DNA from: Cordilura impudica
Taxonomy: Eukaryota; Arthropoda; Insecta; Diptera; Scathophagidae
Length of the DNA: 64,000 nucleotides
Assembly: GCA_963682025.1 (NCBI GenBank)
Contig: OY821517.1
Location: 226,402,034-226,466,033 of the forward strand
Direction of reading: 5' to 3'
The position numbers were made by a program, and so were the translations under genes. Shown one piece after another: positions 44,216 to 55,104 of this stretch (its first letter is position 1; every line of letters begins with the position of its first letter). The notes beneath the pieces were generated by a model that was not told the DNA's origin, ran no database searches, and was given only the letters and a program-made list of their open reading frames with translations.

Positions 44216-44806
44216 TTAACTCGTTTTTTTTTTCTCATTATGTATTTGCGGTGTTCTCTTTCGTTTCACACGCTTATCAGTATTACGAGATATAATTGTA
44301 GTCGCGTTTGCTGTTAGCATTATATTATGAAATACATTCTTATCATCACTTGCACTTTTTATTTGTTTACTTTTTGTTTGTTTACTAACATTGTGGTTTA
44401 AATTTAATTTTCTTTTTTTGTTTTGCGTGTAACTGCTGTTTGATGCGATAGCTCTCTTCAAGTTTTTTAATTTATAATCATTAAGGGATGTAGCATTTGG
44501 TATATCGTCATCGCTAACAGAATTATTATCTGGTGTATTATATATAGCTACATCATCATAATCAGAAACATTTACTTCATCATTATCATCATCATCATCA
44601 TGATAATTAGATCGTATTACTGTTTGTGTTTCATTTTGTTTGTTATCTTCAAGTTTTCCAATTATATCATTCAAAGATTTTGTTATAGGTTGAAATGTAT
44701 CCTCCAACAAATTAACTCTGTCTATTGCATTTAATTTGATATTTTTCAATATTTCTTTGATTACTGCCCTCGTCTTTACAACATCTTTCAACAATTTATT
44801 AGCCAT
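44216..44806 (-). CDS. 196-aa ORF, probable Polinton/adintovirus-like accessory protein
   Basis: Intact frame from ATG at 44806. The N-terminal 55 residues are helical and charged (KLLKDVVKTRAVIKEILKNI, then RVNLLEDTFQPITKSLNDII). An acidic stretch with an Asp run (DDDDDND) and a basic, Lys/Arg-rich C terminus (TQNKKRKLNLN, KRVKRKRTP) follow. The order 'TFQPITKSL' after a coiled segment recalls proteins encoded next to the packaging ATPase in animal Polinton-like elements. Its partner upstream (44897-45070) supports this. No enzyme motif is visible, and the role is unknown. The intact frame contrasts with the decay of neighbouring elements. Confidence 0.5.
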   Translation of the reverse strand: MANKLLKDVVKTRAVIKEILKNIKLNAIDRVNLLEDTFQPITKSLNDIIGKLEDNKQNETQTVIRSNYHDDDDDNDEVNVSDYDDVAIYNTPDNNSVSDDDIPNATSLNDYKLKNLKRAIASNSSYTQNKKRKLNLNHNVSKQTKSKQIKSASDDKNVFHNIMLTANATTIISRNTDKRVKRKRTPQIHNEKKKTS

Positions 44807-44812
44807 GTTGAT

Positions 44813-44898
44813 CAGCTTCGTATCTGCTAACGATCAGCTTTATATCTGTTAATGAACTGATTTATATCTGTTAATGATCTGGTTTTATATCTAATATC
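44813..44898 (-). repeat. Tandem 22-bp repeat with TATAAA core upstream of the 196-aa ORF
   Basis: Four units (44813-44834, 44835-44856, 44857-44878, 44879-44898). On the minus strand each contains AGATATAAA or a variant followed by CTG/CAG and ATCATTAAC-like sequence. The array fills the gap between the ATPase stop and the ORF start, so it could act as a promoter. Confidence 0.65.
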
Positions 44899-45070
44899 AC
44901 TCAAATTGTATGAAACTATTAAAACCTTTTCGATAGCGTCCTTTGTTTATTGAATCATCCTTACTTACAACAACGAAACCATATATATCTTTCCAACACT
45001 TACTACAAATCTCCATAAATTCTTTAAATGACATGTCACCGATAACATGATCATTGTATATATCACACCT
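44897..45070 (-). pseudogene. C-terminal end of an FtsK/A32-type packaging ATPase (Polinton-like), fragment
   Basis: The open minus-strand frame reads IYNDHVIGDMSFKEFMEICS, then KCWKDIYGFVVVSKDDSINK, GRYRKGFNSF and a stop. From memory this is the tail of the packaging ATPase of Polinton/Maverick and adintovirus-type elements (pattern YN..V..DM....F...C..CW...YGF...D, RYRKGF). The Walker A and B parts are absent: similarity ends at about 45070. Only 58 residues remain, so it is a relic. Confidence 0.55.
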
Positions 45071-46755
45071 GTACCTCTAAAGTGAGAACTCAAAATTTAC
45101 AAATTTTCAGTAGAGGCAAAAAACGGTTTTTTTAATATTTACTATAAAATTTAAAAACAGTTGTTTCGTTCTAAAGAATTGCGAATAATAAGTATACGAC
45201 AGTAGTTGTTTTTGCTATAACCTACCACCCCTTAAGGAAGTGCAATACACCTACACAAAAGAAAAAAAAATATTTCATATTTCATCATACATGTAAACTG
45301 AAAAAAGAGAACTACATTTTTTGCAAAGTTATCTATAAATCCAAAAAAAATTAAATAAAAGGGCGTATTAGTTTTACTTAAAAAAAAACTTATTATTCCA
45401 AATCGCCTTTAATTCTTCCATGATAATTTGAATAAATTATTTAAATTAAAATCTTAAAGATACCTATTTACGTAATTTATGTTTGTCTAAATTTTTGAAA
45501 GCAAATTGTGCAAAAATTAATATTATGAGTGAAAAAAAAATTATTTTCCCACCTCTCTTCTGAAATTACAATATAATTTAATTATGCAAAGTTACAATAA
45601 TTTAAATTTTAAACTTAATATTGTACTATTTTTTCAAGTGCTTTTCAATACAGAGCTTAAAACGAAATCATACGTTGGACAACAACAAAATCCACATTGA
45701 AAATCTCTTTTTTCTCAAATATTTATCAAAAAAAGCATACTCTTTGGTAAGTGCTGGCCATCAGAGAACCTGAAAGCACTCCTAACAATACAAAACAATT
45801 TTGGGATGAAAAACAAAACAGACAAACGAAAAGTTTAGTTTTATGAAAGAAGTATGTATGCATATCGGACGACGTTAAATGAGAAAAATAAAAATGTTTA
45901 AAATTTCATTCATTACTTTTTTTTGTAGAATTTTTTTATTGACCACCACAGGGAATTTAAAGAAGAATTTGAGTAGATTTAGTTTTTTTTTTGATGCTGC
46001 CAATTTTGACAACTTATTGTAATTTCGACGATTTTTCAAGTTGTTAAAATGATTTTTTAAATTTGTTGAAATGATGATTGAAGATTTAAAATTTTCAGTA
46101 GTATAAAAATTACGATTTCAAGGGTTAACAATTAATGGGTTGTTCATCGAAAATTGATAGTTTTTGTTCAGTGCAAATGTAAATTACAAAATATGTATAG
46201 ATTTAATTCTGGGTCAAGTCGTTTCAAAACGGAAATACCTTGAATAGCATCTCCATTTAAGATTTAAGTTTTAATTACGGCGATACTTTAAACCTATATT
46301 ATTTGTTTAAGTTATAGATACATATCAATAAAATTATTTAGTTGATTGCTGTGTTCAATTTTTTTCGTTGAAATTTCATCACTAATACATTTTTATATAT
46401 AGAAATAACCAATGCTGCAATAATATTCGTAATATGAATGATATAAATAAATTTTATTGTTTCCTTTTGTAGTATTTTTTCGAGTTTTATAAGCGGTAAA
46501 ATTTTCTTGACAATTTCTTGACGATTTTGGCGATTGTCGATTTTCAGAAGATTTTATTAGCAGCACTGGTCGGTAACAAAGAAGAGAGAAAATTTTGTGT
46601 GGGTTTGTATAAAATGAGAAAGATTAAAGTTTGTTTGTGTATTTCGCATAGCTTTGTATGGAGTGCTATGTGTGTGTATTATTTCAGCGTTACAGAGTCA
46701 GTCAGTCAGTGAGTCAGGGATCAGCGTAAATATATTTAAGATTATTATTATTAGT
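45071..46755. other. AT-rich DNA; no gene seen
   Basis: Poly-A/T tracts and short unrelated ORFs. No Polinton polymerase, integrase or capsid motif was readable here. It ends at the target duplication ATAT of the 412-like element. Confidence 0.5.
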
Positions 46756-46759
46756 ATAT

Positions 46760-47216
46760 TGTAGCATAATTGCATTCATAAAGTGGACGATAACTTTATT
46801 TGATCACTAATAAATATTGTTGTCCAAAATATGTGCAACTACGAACATTTGCTGACACGGTAAACTACATTGAAGTTCAATGTCCATACGCTGTGCATTG
46901 AACTATTCATGTATATACAATTGTCGATATAGCGAAGGTATTGTGCAATGACGACTCATGCCATACCACGCAATTGTTGTTGTGTGTTCTCTTGATTTCT
47001 GCTATGTTATGAATTCGGAGTATAACACACGGAAATCATATGTATGTCATCATGTATATTTGTATTCATGTTTTGTCATATATTTTAAAGTATATTAAAT
47101 AATATGTAAATTGAATATAAAAAAAGGCATAAAGAACAATAATCGTGATTATAATTAAACAGACAGAATATACTTTGATTCAACATCATATATAATTAAA
47201 CGTATAAAATCCTTTA
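46760..47216 (+). repeat. 5' LTR (412-like)
   Basis: 457 bp, TGTAGCATAATTG to AAATCCTTTA. Compared with the 3' LTR it lacks about 51 bp around 47145. Confidence 0.92.
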
Positions 47217-47232
47217 TGGCGATCCTGCCAGG
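47217..47232 (+). promoter_or_regulatory. Primer-binding site (412-like)
   Basis: TGGCGATCCTGCCAGG immediately after the 5' LTR; probably pairs with a tRNA-Arg 3' end (inferred). Confidence 0.8.
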
Positions 47233-47837
47233 AGCTAAGGTGAAAATATATACAACTGAATCCTGGTGAAAAAAAAGTGAAAGTACAATTTTAAATAAAA
47301 GAGCTAAGGTGAAAATATATACAAGTGAATCCTGAAAAGTGAACATTTTTTTTTACAAAACTGAAAAACTTAATAAACTTTTTTTAATATAACTTCTGTT
47401 TAAAAGTTAAAGAACAAAAAATAAAAATAAACAAATAATAAACAGATGAAAAACTAAATAAACTTTTTTATAACTTCTGTACATAATTTATATTGAATCA
47501 TCACCAAATTTTACGTTTTGCCTAGCATATAATAATTTAACTCTCTGGTTAATGAAGGACGAAATAGGTGTGGCAAAAACACCTACAACAGTAGCAGCAA
47601 AAACATCAGCAACAAAATGAAGTGCTTTATCCTGCAACAACAATAGCGCCCACAGCTATGCCTGCAATATAAAATCCTTAAGTATTTATAAATTTTATTT
47701 TATATATTTTTTTTTTTATTGAAAAAAAAAAAGGGAAGATCGCTGCCACAAGCGCTGCAATCAACCTAAATTTATCTTTATTTATTTAAAGGAAGATCGC
47801 GGCCACAAGCGCTGCAATCAACCATATTATTTTAATA
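47233..47837 (+). other. Leader of the 412-like element
   Basis: A non-coding leader with direct repeats: GAGCTAAGGTGAAAATATATACAA twice (47228 and 47300), and GGAAGATCGC-GCCACAAGCGCTG twice (47733 and 47790). These may be packaging-related structures; no gene. Confidence 0.5.
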
Positions 47838-47839
47838 TA

Positions 47840-48784
47840 AAGGGTGATTTTTTAGCTACTAACTTTTTGGCAACACTGGTTTAAACAGCTGACGCATGTT
47901 TCGTGTTTTGTTTCATTGTCAAACATCTTCAGTTTGGTCTATAATTTAACCATGAATCGTCTTACAAACGAACAACGCTTGCAAGTTATTGAATTTTGTT
48001 ATCAAAATGCGTGCTCTGTTAAGAAAGTTCATCGCGCGCTTCTTCCATTTTATGGTCAGTTTAATCGACCCACTGAAGCGGCTATTCGGGCTATTGTGAT
48101 GAATATATATATTGGAGTGAATATCAGCCAGAAGCATTGAAAGAGCTACCAATGCATCCAGAAAAAGTCACAGTTTGGTGCGGTTTATGGGCTGGTGGCA
48201 TCATTGGACCGTACGTCTTCAAAGATGATGCGAATCGTAACGTAGCTGCGAATGGTGAGCGCTACCGAGAGATGATATCCAACTTTTTTTGTCCAAAATG
48301 CAAGAGCTTGACTTGTATGACATGTGGATTCAACAAGACGGTGCCACATGCCACACAGCACGCGCAACAATGGACTTATTGAGAGGCGAGTTCGGTGAAC
48401 ATTTTATATCACGTTCGGGACCGGTCAATTGGCCGCCTAGATCGTGCGATTTAACGCCTTTAGACTATTTTTTGTGGGGCTATGTTAAAGCTCATGTCTA
48501 TACAGACAATCCCGCTTCAATTGACGCATTGTAAGACAACATTGAAGCATTTATTCGTGAGATACCGGCCGAAATGTTGGAAAGAGTATGCCAAAATTGG
48601 ACTAAGCGGATGGACCATTTGAGGCGCAGTCACGGTCAACATTTGCATGAAATAATCTTCAAACATTAAATTATATGGACCGTACTATCGATTCAAATAA
48701 AGATTTCGTGCATTTTTCTCAATTTTATGTGTTTTTTTTTTTTTTTTTGGAAAACTTTCCTATAGCTCTTAAAAAATCACCTTT
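47840..48784 (+). mobile_element. mariner-type transposon with internal deletion
   Basis: TA target duplication (47838-47839 and 48785-48786), ends AAGGGTGATTTTTT and AAAGGTGATTTTTT (inverted), 945 bp. It contains both ends of a mariner transposase. Inserted in the leader of the 412-like element. Confidence 0.88.
47952..48669 (+). pseudogene. mariner transposase, centre deleted
   Basis: Start MNRLTNEQRLQVIEFCYQNA, then a helix-turn-helix region to EAAIRAIV. The sequence then jumps to YWSEYQPEALKELPMHPEKV, skipping well over 100 residues with the second helix-turn-helix and the first catalytic Asp. The rest is intact except for a frame slip near 48300 and a stop near 48532: WIQQDGATCHTARATMDLL (second catalytic Asp), NWPPRSCDLTPLDYFLWGYV (third position region) and the end HLHEIIFKH. 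From the wording it belongs to the rosa-like branch. Non-functional, but the ends could be mobilised. Confidence 0.88.
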
Positions 48785-48789
48785 TAGTT

Positions 48790-49224
48790 TCAATGTGTAC
48801 TCATTAATAATTTATAATTGTTAATGTTAATAATTGTTAATTAAAGGAGAATTTTCTTTAAATATTTTGAATATTTTGATTTCAATTAGTTATGTGAGGT
48901 TGTTTTTCTTTTTTTTTTTATCCCCATCAATTCTGCTATTAAATTTTGACCGCTTATATGAGCTAGTTTTTTTTTATTGTGAAAATGGGAAAAAACAAGA
49001 AAAACCCAGTCAAATGGGAAAACCCAATCTTCTTCCAATACGGATACACATTTGATAATAATAATTATACTTATGACAGCGCAATTGGTTACGATCTTAT
49101 ATCAATTACATAAAAAGTTACTAAAGAAAAACTATTTCAGAAACGCTTCAATAGCTAACAATTGACAAAATATAATTATGTCATGATAGTAAAAAGAATT
49201 ATATACATATATACATTATTTAAT
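48790..49224 (+). other. Leader continued; no gene seen
   Basis: AT-rich DNA between the mariner and the first pre-gag ORF. Confidence 0.45.
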
Positions 49225-49722
49225 ATGGATCAGGATAAATCTGGGCCGAAGAAACTAACAATATCGGAATATAGAAAAAGACAACCTGAGTATAGAAAAT
49301 TACTTAAAGCAGAGGACAAACTGACAACTATTCCAAAAATAGGTTTTCCGACTATAAGGAAAATTATTAACAGCATAGGCTCAAATAAAGAATTAAATGA
49401 ACATAGAGAAGACACCTTTTGTGAAGACATACCCCGAGACTTTATAGATATCAACATAAGTAGTCCGACAATTAAAGTTGCTAAGGATTCAACTGCGGAC
49501 AAAATTACCCCTATAGTAGAGGACGCGAATATTAGAAAAAAGAAAAATAAAAGAGGGGGTGTTATAAAACGCATGAGAGGCGAGTCGAAGAACCTGAGGC
49601 GACAAATTGATTTACTCAAAGTGGGAACTCCTGAATACGCAAAGGTACAGGAAGAACACCTATTACTTAATATAGAATTGAAAACTATTAAGGAGATAAG
49701 AAAGAGTAAAGAAAATGCCTAG
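49225..49722 (+). CDS. Pre-gag ORF of the 412-like element (about 165 aa, function unknown)
   Basis: I place the start at MDQDKSGPKKL rather than the upstream ATG at 49162 because the first 21 residues there are hydrophobic leader-like sequence without family support. Basic and charged: EYRKRQPEYRKLLKAEDKL near the N terminus, a basic middle (KKKNKRGGVIKRMRGESKNL, then RRQ) and a helical C terminus (EEHLLLNIELKTIKEIRKSK). Elements of the 412 group have small ORFs of unknown role here. The frame is intact. The next ORF overlaps its stop by a few bases. Confidence 0.6.
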   Translation: MDQDKSGPKKLTISEYRKRQPEYRKLLKAEDKLTTIPKIGFPTIRKIINSIGSNKELNEHREDTFCEDIPRDFIDINISSPTIKVAKDSTADKITPIVEDANIRKKKNKRGGVIKRMRGESKNLRRQIDLLKVGTPEYAKVQEEHLLLNIELKTIKEIRKSKENA

Positions 49723-49837
49723 ACGTACAAGAAAATATATAGATGCCAAATTGAACAGAGCCTATCCAGAATTTACGCCATTTACTAAGGAACAACATGA
49801 CGAACATACAAGGGTATTGGATATAGTAGATAAAGAG
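49715..49837 (+). CDS. Short second pre-gag ORF
   Basis: Starts MPRRTRKYIDAKLNRAYPEF overlapping the previous stop (ATG within AAATGCCTAG) and ends ILDIVDKE-like followed by TAG near 49838. About 40 residues. Weak support: it rests on its position and on codon continuity only. Confidence 0.3.
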
Positions 49838-50049
49838 TAGCCCAAGAGGGATATCTCACCAACGGGGTGGAAGATTTTAAACCACCGGAGTATAAACCCG
49901 AAAGATATGGACCCAAAGGGGCGGAGCCAGTGACAAACGACTGTTTAATCACTGGAACCTACTTTTAAATTTATTCTTTAATGAGTTACTAATGAATACT
50001 AGCCGAACATATACACATAGGCACTAGAATTACAAATTAATAGAAGATT

Positions 50050-51290
50050 ATGAATGACAAATGGGAACTAATTATAGGCAACATACAATTTTTTCATGAG
50101 GATGATACCATAAAGAAACATTTAAAAACATTAATAGAAAATTATAATAACATAGTAAGACTAGTTTCGAAATATAAACTAGATTATACGAGGGAACATT
50201 TGAAGATAGTAGTTGACATATATTGGGACATTAGAGATAGGTTAGTGAAATATACGACAAATATGGTATAAGAGAGATTATACCGCACGATTATACCGAA
50301 CAAATGAAATTGAACATAGATAAAATAATCATAATAAGTGCAAAACTGGGTCCCGAAACAATTGAGGAAGAAAATTCGTATGATAAGGTTGACACAGAAA
50401 CGAAGGGGGAACAAGTTAGAGATTTTATAGAAGACGTAATCAATAAGGTAATAGCAAAGGAGGAACTAAATATGGCCCAAACAGTAGAACAATTCGTGGA
50501 TACAGCATCCAAATTTATTTCGGACTACGATGGAGACGTAAAAAATTTACAAAGCTTCATCGATGGTTTGATAATGATTGCTCAACTAAAAGGGGCTCAT
50601 GAAATGATTGCAGTTTCATTAATAAAGACAAAACTAAAAGGTAGCGCAAGACAGCTACTTACGAATGAGACGACAATCGTACAAATTAGAGAAAAACTAC
50701 AAAATACGATAAAAGGTGAACCTGTTGGTGGACTGATTGCAAAACTCATGAATATTCAGCAGAAAAATAAAACAGCCAACGCATACACTAGTGAAATGGA
50801 AGATTTGGCGAAAAAAATCCATACTGCTTACATTTCAGATGGGGTACCACCAGCAGCCGCCAAAGAATATACAACAAAAGCAGCAGTAAATGCTATAGTT
50901 ACAAATTGCAATAATGATAATGTCAAACTCATAATAAACGCTGGTCAATTGAGCCAAGCCATACAAAAATTTATTGAAACATGCACGGAAATAACTGGAA
51001 GCAAGGATACTGTGCTGTACTATAGACAGCAGAATAAATCATATAATAGCAATAACAACAGAAATTTCCAAAATAATAACAATAATTGGCACCAACGTGG
51101 ACAAGGTACCTATAAGGGAAACAACAACTCCAGAGGTAGAAGTAGGAACAACTACGTAAATAATGGAAATCCACGACGATATGAAAATGGGGAAAATAAT
51201 TATCAGATTACCAACCGTTATAGAGGTCGGGACGCTCAAGTCCGACCAATGGAGAGTACGAACATTACGTGTTCGGAAAACCTCGAATAG
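50050..51290 (+). pseudogene. 412-like gag, one frame break
   Basis: Structural protein of the virus-like particle. The N-terminal part 50050-50271 (MNDKWELIIGNIQFFHEDDT...DIRDRLVKY) ends in a stop. The rest is read from about 50304: capsid region QTVEQFVDTASKFISDYDGD, then VKNLQSFIDGL, LIKTKLKGSARQLL, LQNTIKGEPV. The tail is Asn/Gly/Arg-rich (NNNNNWHQRGQGTYKGNNNS, RGRSRNN) in place of a zinc knuckle, as in the 412/mdg1 group. It is homologous to 19670-20424. One or two indels near 50270 separate the halves. Confidence 0.85.
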
Positions 51291-51390
51291 CCTCTGGGGG
51301 AAAAAGAAGAATATTTATATATAAAGTAAACCTTCGCCTTGGAGGGTTTGTAAAATTTTTCAATTTATACACAAGACAAATTCTTGTCTT

Positions 51391-51759
51391 GTGGATACGG
51401 GCGCTGGCATATGTCTAATAAAAAAAGAAAATATTGGGGAAAATACTTTCATCAACAAGCGGAAAATAACATCGATTAATGATATAGGCGAAGGAGTCAT
51501 TAAATCAATAGGCTCTACTGATCTTGAAATTTGTAGAGATAATTTTGTGGTAACTCATGAATATCATGTAGTAAACAATGACTTCCCAATACCATGTAGC
51601 GGAATTATAGGGACAGATTTTTTGAAGAATTTAAATTGTTGCATTGATTTTATGGAAGACAGGGAATGTCTTACCATGAGACCTCAAAATTTTCGGACCC
51701 TCACAATTCCGATACATCACACATACGCGAATGACTGTGAGCTCTCACCTTACCGGTGA
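51391..51759 (+). pseudogene. 412-like aspartic protease
   Basis: The active site CLVDTGAGICLIKK is at the start, and GIIGTDFLKNLNCCIDF is the second conserved part. It belongs to the Pol frame downstream of gag; the true N terminus is a few codons upstream of 51391, where the frame shows no ATG. The ORF ends at a stop just after 51756, and the reading of the linker continues in another frame. Confidence 0.82.
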
Positions 51760-53633
51760 GAGCTCAGGTAATACGCAGGATACCTTTTACCACTCCCCAT
51801 AGAGAATTACTAGTACAGAACCAAGAGATAGAACCAGGCATGTACATTGCGAATACATTAGTGATAACGCATACGTTAGATAACGCATACGTTAGAATCC
51901 TTAATACTTACAAGAAAAACAACGATAAATATCAATAACATCAAAACTGAGAATCTAGGCGAATATGATGTTATACATCCAGGCATGAACCAAAATAGGG
52001 ACAAAAGAGAGGATAAAATTCTGGAAAAATCAAAAAATTTCCCTAAGGAATTTGAAAATGAACTAACAGAGTTATGTACAAATTATTCTGATATATTCGC
52101 TTTGGAAACGGAGACAATTTCCACAAACAATTTTACAAACAACATTTAAGGCTAGGTGATAACACACCGACATATATAAAAAACTATAGAATCCCACATT
52201 CACAAAAACTAGAAGTAGAAAAACAAGTAAAAAAGTTAATAGATGATGGCATTGTGGAACCATCAACGTCAGAGTATAACAGCCCACTACTAATTGTACC
52301 AAAAAAGGGACTCCCAAATTCAACGGAGAAAAGGTGGAGATTGTTCGTAGATTACCGCCAGGTAAATAAAAAATTATTAGCTGATAAATTCCCACTTCCA
52401 AGAATAGAAGACATTCTAGATCAATTAGGTAGAGCAAAGTACTTTTCGTGCCTTGATTAATGTCAGGTTTCCATCAAATTGAACTCCACGAAGACTCAAG
52501 AGACATTACGTAATTTTCAACTGAAAATGGCTCATCGTTTCAAACGACTACCTTACGGACTAAAGATAGCTCCAAATTCGTTTCAACGTATGATGACACT
52601 AGCATTCACTGGTTTCAGACCATCACAAGCATTTCTATACAGGGATGACGTAGTTGTGTTGGGCTGCTCTGCAAAACATATGTTGAACAATTTAACAGAT
52701 GTTTTTGATCTTTGCCGAAAACACAATCTAAAGTTGCATCCTGAAAAATGTACATTTTTCATGCACGAGGTTACTTACCTAGGGCATAAGTGCACCAATG
52801 AGGGTATTCTACCGGATGATGGTAAATATTAGAATTAGAAATTACCCAGTACCATCGAATGCGGATGAAGCTAGAAGATTCATTGCTTTCTGTAACTATT
52901 ATAGAAAGTTTATTGTCAATTTCAATGACTACTCCCGTCATATAACGGGACTTACGAAAAAGGGCGTAGAATTCAGGGGTCGAATCATCACATTCGTTAT
53001 CGAAATTCGTCGATCGAAATTATTTTTTTATTTTCCAAAATAAAATACTAAGAGTAATTTTACTCTGTCACAGCTAAGGAATTATGGTCCATATTTAATA
53101 GTAAAAGTGAAACGAGGTCTGGCAATTGTCCATCTTCTTTAAATAATAAACCAAAATATGGAATTTCGATAAATTTTAGTTGATATCGAATGCGACGATT
53201 TGCCCAAGTTCGACAACCGAATGCCAACAAGCTTTTGAGTATTTGAAAAACGCTCTACTAAGTCCACTGATACTACAGTATCCGGACTTAACTAAGGAAT
53301 TTTGCATCACAACGGATGCAAGTAAACATGCATGCGGCGCAGTTTGGACACAAGAGTTTGAGTTTCACAAAATGTGAAAGCAAGAAATCGACAATTGAAC
53401 AAGAACTTACTGCAATTCATTGGGCAATTCAATATTTTCGACCATATATATATGGAAGACATTTTTTGGTAAGAACAGACCATCGGCCATTAACATACTT
53501 GTTTTCTATGAAAAACCCCAGCTCAAAGCTGACTAGAATGAGACTGGATTTAGCAGATGCACTATCACGAATAACGAAAGATGATCTGAAGAATATCAAT
53601 GTGAATAAAGAGATCGGCTACAACAAAAATTGA
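51760..53633 (+). pseudogene. 412-like reverse transcriptase and RNase H
   Basis: Linker VIRRIPFTTPHRELLVQNQE; RT start NYRIPHSQKLEVEKQVKKLI; VEPSTSEYNSPLLIVPKK; FVDYRQVNKKLLADKFPLPR; a one-base loss at 52460 within CLD-LMSGFHQIEL; a TAA stop at 52510-52512 in the DIT-SFST region; RLPYGLKIAPNSFQRMM; and LYRDDVVVLG (52640), where the usual YMDD has become YRDD. Thumb: VTYLGHKCTNEGILPDD. A 230-bp insert interrupts at 52976. RNase H: FCITTDASKHACGAVWTQ, TIEQELTAIHWAIQYF, VRTDHRPLTYLFSMK. Dead through stops, indels and the active-site change. Confidence 0.88.
52976..53205. mobile_element. MITE-like insertion in the RT/RNase H region
   Basis: About 230 bp that breaks the frame between KKGVEF and TTECQQAFEYL, which are adjacent in relatives. 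Its ends are imperfect inverted repeats: GGGTCGAATCATCACATTCG on the left, with the inverse of CGAATGCGACGATTTGCCC on the right. No ORF. The target duplication is unclear (AG or longer). Confidence 0.6.
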
Positions 53634-53746
53634 CTTAAAAAAAGAATAATAATGAAAATGGAAATAATCAGCATTTAACGTACAAAAAGCCCAATATATT
53701 CGAAGTCATAAGCCCATCTGACGTCAGGCGATACCATAGGCTCGAG

Positions 53747-55104
53747 ATGACTTCAGACCATTGTTTATTGAAATATGGGAAAATTGAAGGGAAATTGACT
53801 TCAGACCATTGTGTATTGAAACATGGCAAAAAGAAAATAGAGAAAATATTAATAAATGATTTATTTGTTAAAGGGAAAATTGACTTCGGACAATTATTCC
53901 CCAGGTTAGAATCACTAACCGGCAAATATAAAATCAATAAAGTACGAATGGCACCTAATGAGAAAATTTTCGAATTTGTCTCAAGACAAGATTTTAAGGC
54001 CAAGGGCAATATATTTTTAGATAAATTAAGAGTAGCGCTACTCCCAAAGGTGACCACGCTGAACAAAAAGGATGAAATAAATAAGGTATTGAAGCAATAT
54101 CCCATACAAGGAGGTCATTCAGGCATAACAAGGACAATTGGAAAAATTAGACGATATTTCTACTGGCCGAAAATGATGAAGTCGGTATCAGATTACATAA
54201 GATCTTGTAGAAAATGTCAGGAATCTAAAACCACTAGACATACGAAAATACCAATGACTATTACGGATACTCCGATCGATGCTTTCGATAAGGTCTTGGT
54301 AGATACAATTGGACCACTCCCAAGGACGGAAGATGGTTTTGAATACGCAGTCACCATAATATGTGACATGACAAAATATCTGGTAACAGTGCCAGTACGC
54401 GATAAAAGCGCGAAAACGGTATCCAAGGCTATATTTGATTCATTTATCTTGGCTTATGGCCCTATGAGGACGCTCAATACGGACATGGGTACAGAATACA
54501 AGAACAGTATTTTGAATGAAATATGCAAATATATGAAAATTAGGAAGGTTACTTCTACGGCACACCACCATCAAACGCTAGGAACGGTAGAAAGGAGCCA
54601 TAGAACTTTCAACGAATATGTACGTTCCTACATATCAGTTGAAAGGGATGATTAGGACGAATGGCTAAAGTACTTCACGTACTGTTTTAACACAACACCT
54701 TCAGAGGCCCATAGATACTGCCCATTTGAATTAGTGTTCGGAAGAAATCCATATGGATTCAATAGACTTAACAATACAGATAGAATAGATCCTATATATA
54801 ATATAGAAGACTACAGTAAGGAAATAAAATATAGGCTAGAAGTAGCACGTAAGAGAGCTAGGGATAAACTTATTAGGAATAAGGAATACAATAAGAATTA
54901 TTATGATAGAAATATAAAAGTATAAGATATAAAAATAGGAGATACGGTATTACTTAGAAGGGAAACATGACATAAACTAGAAAGCAAATATATAGGTCCT
55001 TATATAGTGGAAAGTTTAGAAAATAATGGAAATATAGTAATAAGATCACAAAAAGACAACAAAAAACAATTAGTACACAGAAATAGACTAAAATATATTA
55101 CTTA
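53747..55104 (+). pseudogene. 412-like integrase
   Basis: Joins the DNA copy to the host genome. HHCC zinc site: HSGITRTIGKIRRYFYWPKM, then CRKCQESK. Core: FDKVLVDTIGPLPRTEDGFE (first Asp), LNTDMGTEYKNSILNEICKY (second Asp), HHHQTLGTVERSHRTFNEYV (Glu). An in-frame TAG at 54653 ends the long ORF; the C-terminal part continues as WLKYFTYCFNTTPSEAHRYC, FELVFGRNPYGFNRL and, after a TAA at 54923, YIGPYIVESLENNGNIVIRS to HRNRLKYIT and stop near 55104. All catalytic residues are kept. A tandem duplication at 53749-53833 lies before the zinc region. Confidence 0.88.

Noticed and set aside
48834..49055. 73-codon ORF in the 412-like leader
   Set aside because: Hydrophobic low-complexity translation of T-rich DNA, without family support.
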